From Molossus alvarezi (taxonomy: Eukaryota; Chordata; Mammalia; Chiroptera; Molossidae), in assembly GCA_037176705.1 (NCBI GenBank), contig CM073889.1, forward strand, positions 51,577,596 through 51,641,595: a stretch of DNA of 64,000 nt, read 5' to 3'. Within the stretch, counting starts at the first letter, position 1, and the number at the start of each line of letters is the position of its first letter. Both the position numbers and the translations under genes were made by a program. Shown piece after piece: positions 58,512 to 64,000 of this stretch. The notes under the pieces were generated by a model. That model did not search any database. It had not been told where the DNA came from and saw only the letters and a program-made list of their open reading frames with translations.

Positions 58512-58571
<60 letters not shown>

Positions 58572-58580
58572 GAAAGAAAC
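58506..58580. repeat. (GAAA)n microsatellite at an L1 tail
   Basis: About 16 GAAA units growing from the L1-L A-rich tail. Tetranucleotide expansion of L1 tails is common. The frame through it on the minus strand is an artefact. Confidence 0.95.
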
Positions 58581-61500
58581 GTTTCTTGTCTTCAAAGGTA
58601 GGCCAGTACTGCAATGAACTTTGAACTTCCCTCTCAGAAGTGCTTTTACTGCATCCCATAGATTTTGTGTTGTTGTGTGTTCATTTTCATTGGTTTCCAG
58701 AAAGTTGTTTATTTCTTCCTTGATCTCCCTGGTAAACTATTCAGTGTTTAATATCATACTATTTAGCCTCCATGTGTTCAACTATCTTTGCATGTTCTTG
58801 TTGCAATTGATTTTGCATGCCATTGTGATCTGAGAAGATGCTTGATATGATTTCAATCTTCTTGAACTTGTAGAGACTTAGTTTGTGTCCTAATAAGTGG
58901 TCTATATTTGAGAATGTCCCATGTGCAGTTGGGAAGAATGTAAATTCTGAAGTTTTGGGGTGTAATTCTCTGTAGATATCTAAAATTTATTTGATCTAGT
59001 GCATCATTTAGCATCTCTGTTTCCTTGTTAACTGTTTTGTCTAGAGGATCTCTCCAGTGATGTCAGCAGGGTGTTTAAGTATCCTGCTATGAATGTATTG
59101 CTGTCAATTTCTCCTTTGAAGTCCTCCAGAATTTTTTTTACTATATTTTGTTTTTGTTGTATTTGGTGCATATATGTTTACCGAGGTTGTATTTTCCTGT
59201 TGGAGAGATTCTTTCAATACTATGTGGTAGCCTTCTTTGTCTCCTTTAGTGGCCTTCATTTTGAATCTATTTGATCAGATATGAGTATTGTTACTCCACC
59301 TTTTTTTTCATTTTCATATGCTTGAAAAATTTTTGTTTCATCTCTTCTCTTCCAACCTATGTGAGTTCTTTTTTCTGTGTTGGGTCTCTTGTAAACAACA
59401 TATATATGATTCATGCTTTCTTATTTATTTAGCTACTCTGTTTCTTTTGATTGGTGCATGAAATCCATTTACATTTAAAGTTATCATTGACATGTACTTA
59501 TTTATTGCCATTTTAATCTATTATGGCCATGTTTCTTTCTCTATTTCTTCTGCTGGATAGAATAGTCTTGGATTCAGGTCCTTGTTTTTCATTACTTTAA
59601 ATACTTCATGCCATTTCCTCCTGGCCTGTAGTGCTTCTGTTGAGAAATCAGCTGATAGTCTTATGGGGGTTCCTTTGTAGATAACCTCTTGCTTCTCTCT
59701 TGCTGCATTTAAGATTCTTTTTTTATATTTAATTTTTGACATTTTAATTATGATGTGTCTTTATGTGGGCTTCTTTGTGTTTCTCTTACTTGGGGCTCTC
59801 TGTGCTTACTAAACTTGTATTTTTTTTTCCTTCACCACGTTAGGAAAGTTTTCTGCCACTATTTCTTCAAATATAGTCTCTAACACTTACTCATTTTCTT
59901 CTTCTTCTGGAACTACTATGATGCAGGTGTTTTATTTTCATGTTTTCCCACAGCTCTTTTAAACTGTTCTCCTGTTTTTACGTGTTTCTCTAATTTGGTA
60001 ATTTTTTTCCAACCTTGTCTTCTAATCCATTGATCTGATTTGTGGCTTACTCTATTCTGCTGGATATTCCTTTTGATGTGTTCTTTTTTTCTGCTATGTC
60101 ATTTTTTATTTCCACTTAGTGGTTTTTCATATTCAATTTATTCATGTCATTGTTTCTACATATTTGCTCATGCTGTTGAACTTCCTCATAATCATTACTC
60201 TGAACTCTACTTCTGATAACTTTTTAAATTTTATTTTACTTATCCCCTTTTCTGTGGAATTCTCTTTTTTTTTTATGTAAAATTTGTTTCTTTGTTTCAA
60301 CATTTTGGCTGTCTCAGCAGAGTTTGGAGCTTGCCAAATTTTCCGTGAGTGCTGGCTGGTGTTCCACTGATTGTGCCTTTTTCTACTGGGTTTGGATGAG
60401 TATAAAAGTGACCATTTTAAACAACAATGTTTAGTGTTTCATTCCCGGGTAGAGTTGCAAGCCAAACAACAATTAAATTATCCCAAAGCTTTTGCCTGTA
60501 GGATGACTATTAGTCTCAGTTATTTAATGAGCCTCTGGTTGTAGCCCTCAGGTGATTAAAAAAAAAACCCTCAGGTGGACAGAGTAATAGAACTTCCAGT
60601 TCGTGGGGCAAGGGCTTTCTCCTAGGTTACAGTTGCTTTGAGAAGAAAGCTATTTCTTCAGTGTGAGTTATTGGCTTAATACTAGGATCCAGGCTTCAGC
60701 CTTCACAGCTCTATCTCCAGAGCCAGGACATCCAACAATGAGGGTCAGGCCGAAGGCTCAAACCTTCAAAATATTGTCTCTGCCAACTGGCTTGAAGGTG
60801 GTCTTTGGATGTTAATGTACCTCAGGTTGCACTTCTCCAAGCAGGGTGATGCCAAATTCTTGAGGGAGGGACAGTTACTTCTCCCTCTGGTTAATATTGC
60901 TCTTATGGGGCTACCTGACAGAGATAGCTAATGAAGCATGGGGAAGTGGCTCAGTAAAGGAACTCAGGCCTTAGACTTTATCGCTTAATCCCCAGAGCCA
61001 AGACCCCAAACACTGAGAGCCAGGTCCAAAGCTCAAAAATTTCAGAGGCTCTTCTTTGCCTACTGGCTGGCAGGTGGTCTCTGGCTGTTTGAGCTTCAGG
61101 TTACTCCAGCCTGGGTGGTGTTAAATTCCCTAGGATGGGCAATTGCTTCTCTCTCAGATTACAGTCACTCAAAAAAGAGGCTCTTTGGGGAAAATGGCTA
61201 CTGTCCTGTCAGGGAACATCTCAGCACAGAACTACCAGCTTTCTCTCAAGTGCCATGAATCCCCGACTCTCTCTCACAATCCAGTACACCCTTTCTTTGC
61301 TGGAGACCAAGGTGAGTGGCTATAGCTGTAATTTAGTGCACTGGCCCTTCAGAGAAGTGCCAGTGTTTTCTGTACCTCTCCCTGCTGGACCAAAACTATG
61401 AGCTGGTGATTTTCTTAGTCAGGTGTTATGTGGACAACTCTATATGTTCTGTCACTCTTTGATGATAAACTGACTTGGGGTTTTAATCCCTGACTTCTTA

Positions 61501-61745
61501 GAGGGAAATGCTCACAGTTAAGGCAACCCTCAGCTGCTCCCCATGGGCACCCATCCAGCCCTCTCATACCTCTGCAGCTCCCACAAGTCTCGATTTAGGG
61601 TCCTCTTTACATCCCTGGTTATAAGGGTAATTCCAGCTGCTTTTCAGTTGGCCTTTCCAGATGGCTTGTCTTTATTTTAGTTGTAATTCCAGTTTGGTCC
61701 TGGGAGAAGGTCTGTGTAGCTTCCATTCACTCTGCCCCATTTTAG
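58581..61745 (-). mobile_element. L1-N: old L1 5' half (ORF2 N terminus, ORF1, 5' UTR)
   Basis: Right to left: 5' end (reverse complement of the TGGAAGCTACACAG-type start near 61730), 5' UTR (to about 60300), ORF1 (about 60290-59530), ORF2 start at about 59512 (M-A-I-N-K-Y) through the endonuclease to residue of about 308 at 58581. The rest of ORF2 and the 3' UTR are missing on the left. It is very degraded. The ORF1 C-terminal domain remains readable at 59742-59521 (T-P-I-R-L-S-A-D-F-S). Confidence 0.85.
60590..61200 (-). repeat. tandem units of about 275 bp in L1-N 5' UTR
   Basis: Two clear units aligned on CAGAGCCAGGACATCC (about 60717) and CAGAGCCAAGACCCCA (about 60993), with matching GGTGGTCT and ATTCTTGAGGGAGGG / ATTCCCTAGGATGGG blocks further on. 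A partial third unit lies to the left (near 60600). The unit length differs from the 107-116 bp arrays of L1-C and L1-D. Confidence 0.65.
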
Positions 61746-61965
61746 ATACTGTTGATATTTTTTATCTTCTACTACTTGAGGTGGAGGCAAGAGATGCCAG
61801 AAAACCAGGCAGAGCTGAAGCATTGGAAAGAGAAAAATTTCCCAATCCCTCTTACAAGTGACAGATACCATCCCCCACAAAAGTCTGTTCAAACCACCTG
61901 GCCAAGGCCAGGTTTCCCAAGAGCCCAATTTCATGAGGGAAGGAAGAACAGCTTTGGATGATGGC
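61746..61965. other. unassigned sequence between L1-N and L1-O
   Basis: 220 bp separate the divergent 5' ends of L1-N (minus) and L1-O (plus). I see no recognisable repeat, promoter motif or coding signature. It may be host DNA or an extension of an L1 leader. Confidence 0.4.
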
Positions 61966-62519
61966 CTCAGAAGATGGTGTCAGGCATAATTGGAGGGAGG
62001 GTGAGTACATGAGAGAGTGAGCAAATGTAAGAGAGTGTGAGTGGATATGAATGTTGATGACCAAACTCATGCAGTACAAAAACCTGAAGCAGCAGGTTCC
62101 TGTGCTGTGGACAGGAAGCAGCCAGCTCTTCAGGGTGCTTCTCCCTGTGCCATGAGGAGGTCCCATCATTTTGGAAAATTTCTGGACTTCTCTGAGAGGA
62201 GGCAGTAAAAATGGCTAGGGCCTAGCAACCTGAGCCCACCAGTGCACCTGGTACCATCGAACAAGTGGGCCCCATGTCAACACAGGCCAGTGCAGAGTAG
62301 TGAAGCTGTCAAGGTGCCTGCTGCAGAAGCCTCAAAGAGACAGGAGCCCAGCACCTTTTCTCACAGTAGCAACCCGATCAGAGTAGAGATGTACTTGCAG
62401 CAACAGAGGCTTAGGAGCAGACATTCATCCCCGGGCAACAGAAGCACAAATCAGCAGCTGAGACCCATCCCCAAAAGCATCAGCAGAGGATGAGCAGGAG
62501 CTGAGCCCCACTGGGCAGA

Positions 62520-62960
62520 AGTGATCCCCAGCTGCCAGTGGCAAGACCTGGGGCTCAATCAGGGCCTCTGCAATCCCACTGCCCAAGGTTCAGCAAGGAA
62601 TCAGGACTCTAGAGGGGCCTGTGCAACCCAGCTGCCCATAAAATCGCCATGGAACCAGGGCTCCAGAGAAGCCTGTGCAATCAAGCTCCCAAAAAGATTG
62701 ATGGGAAGCCAGGGCTCCAGCAGGATCTGTGTGACCCAGCTGCTTATGAGATCAGCAATGATCAGGAACACCAGAAAGACCTGTGCAAACAAGCTGCCCA
62801 TGGAATTGCTGGAAAGCCAGGGCTTTAAGTGGACCTGTGTGATCAGCTGCCTATGGTGCTGGCAGAAAGTGAGTCTCCAGCAGGGCCTGAGTGATACAGC
62901 TTTAAGTGGCACCAGCAACCAGAAAAGAACACTGCTTCAGAAGGGCCCAAGCCATCCAGC
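62520..62960 (+). repeat. tandem units in L1-O 5' UTR
   Basis: About five units of roughly 50-60 bp with the pattern C-CAGGGCTCCAGAG(A/C)-GCCTGTGCAA-C-AGCTGCCCAT, starting near 62548, 62600, 62655, 62712 and 62765, merging with larger 105-120 bp units as in L1-D. One 187-codon frame (62521-63084) is open through them but shows only repeat-derived sequence, so I do not call it a gene. Confidence 0.65.
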
Positions 62961-63179
62961 AGCAGCACCTACTAGAACACATCAATACCAGCCCCCAGTT
63001 TCAGTCCTTCAGGACCCAAACAGGCAAATTGCAACACACAACAGAACAGTCTGGGAGGCACAGCAGTTTTATTTGATACAGTGAGCTGCGTACAAATCCC
63101 AAAATCTCTCGCTGGGTCTAGAGCTACCAGATAACTAAAACAGGGAGACAAAGAAAAAACACCCAAAGGAAAGAAAAAG

Positions 63180-64000
63180 ATGAATCACCAAAAAAGTAAC
63201 TACAGGAAATGGAAGAAAGCAATTTGTCAGAAAAACAATTCAAAACAATGATTTTAATGGTGCTTAAACTATTTGGTGAGAACTACAAGCAACTTAATGA
63301 GAATTATGAAGAGCTCAGTGGTAACTACTTCAACTTAGAAAAAGAGTAGAAGTGAAACATAAAAATCAAGAGGAAATAAAGAATGACATAGCTCTTATGA
63401 AAAATATCTTAGAAAGGTTTAATAGTAGATTAGAAAAAGCTGAAAACCAAATTAGCAACTTAGAAGACAAGGTAGAAAAAAAATCCAAATAGAGCAGCAA
63501 ACAGGAAAAAAAATTTTGAAAGCTTGAGAAACGTTTAAGAGAACTGTGGAATAACCAAAAAAAAATGTAACAACATTCACATTATAGGGGCAATGGAAGG
63601 AGAAGAATCAGAGAAAGGAATAAATAACCTGTTTGAAGAAATAATGACAAAAAAACTTTTATAAACTGGTGGAGGAAAAAGTCACACAAGTCCAGGAAAC
63701 ACAGAAAGTCCCAAGCAAGATGAACCTCAGAAGACCCACAGCTAGACACATCATAATAAGAGTGGCAAACATTAAAGACAAAGAAAAAATCTTAAAGGAA
63801 GCAATAGAGAGACACAAAGATACCTACAAAGGAGCTCCCATTACACTGTCAGCTGATTTCTCAATAGAAAAACTGCAGGCCAGAAAGAAGTGGCATGAAG
63901 TGTACAAAGTAATGCAAGGCAAGGGTCTGAATCCAAACCTACTCTATCCAGCAAGGCTATCATTCAAAATTGAAGAAGAAACAAAGAGCTTTAGAAAAAG
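63180..64000 (+). pseudogene. ORF1: L1-O ORF1, partial and broken
   Basis: An ATG at 63180 begins a basic N terminus, stopped by TGA at about 63250. The coiled-coil region (63370-63480) and RRM region (E-N-F-type sequence near 63640) follow with shifts. The C-terminal domain at 63725-63900 (R-P-T-A-R-H-I-I-I-R, then S-A-D-F-S) runs to the window end. The H-I-I-I-R form resembles L1-D more than L1-C. Confidence 0.8.

Larger units (their letters stand above)
61966..64000 (+). mobile_element. L1-O: old L1 5' part, runs off the window
   Basis: 5' end AGAAGATGGTGTCAGG near 61968, 5' UTR to about 63130, then ORF1 continuing to the window edge. Colinear with the L1-D 5' UTR and ORF1 in inverse orientation, including the GTGAGTACATGAGAGAGTGA start block and the TACAAAT...AAAACAGGGAGACAAAG pre-ORF1 leader, so the two belong to one family. 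Confidence 0.85.

Noticed and set aside
58501..58580. Possible CRISPR-like or satellite array
   Set aside because: Simple GAAA tetranucleotide repeat without spacers, adjoining an L1 tail.
41692..61745. Idea that L1-F and L1-N are two halves of one L1 and L1-I its inverted middle
   Set aside because: L1-I and L1-N overlap by about 40 codons of ORF2, an L1 3' end (L1-H) lies at the junction, and divergence looks unequal, so a simple inversion does not fit.
62521..63084. A 187-codon open frame in L1-O 5' UTR
   Set aside because: It starts with a non-ATG codon, is made of repeat-unit peptides, and is not conserved as a frame in the L1-D copy.

Overview
The window is mammalian intergenic DNA from a bat (Chiroptera), built almost entirely of transposable elements. 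The bat call rests on several copies of a tRNA-derived SINE whose head has the Ves-type form (A box like TGGCTCAGCGGTTAGAGCG, B box GGTTCGGTTCC), inserted with poly(A) tails and target-site duplications (TSDs), and on LINE-1 (L1) families with matching 5' ends. I cannot name the bat family. I found no host protein-coding gene, rRNA, functional tRNA or CRISPR array. By eye, L1-type sequence covers roughly four fifths of the 64 kb.

Layout. 1-500: 5' UTR of a half-L1 (HAL1)-like element, minus strand, carrying a CCG-triplet expansion, inserted in an LTR. 501-4530: a minus-strand class I (gammaretroviral) endogenous retrovirus, ERV-1, with a tRNA-Phe-like primer site, gag and protease remnants, no recognisable RT or integrase, and env TM. 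4531-5377: unassigned. 5378-6090: a plus-strand solo LTR of the same family, split by a 310-bp polyadenylated retrocopy. 6117-6343: a Ves-like SINE. About 6610-21925: a plus-strand provirus, ERV-2 (LTR, primer site, leader, gag, protease, RT, RNase H/connection). It is cut by a truncated L1, a SINE, an unrelated solo LTR (itself split by a full-length L1, L1-A) and a complete HAL1. Its integrase, env and 3' LTR are missing.

21926-61745 is nearly continuous L1. L1-B is split by the youngest-looking element, L1-C (24951-31304), which has an intact ORF1, an ORF2 broken by one missing base, and a 116-bp tandem promoter array. Then come old minus-strand L1-D, E, F and N, a head-to-head junction (H/I), and plus-strand full-length L1-J and L1-M, with L1-M inside L1-L. 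A further L1 (L1-O) begins near 61966 and runs off the window end.

The features do not act together as a pathway. The only apparently intact protein is ORF1p of L1-C. The interest lies in the insertion stratigraphy, which matching TSDs date clearly in many places, and in the 5' UTR arrays, the HAL1 architecture and the deletion junctions. Coordinates of old elements are accurate to about 10-30 bp.
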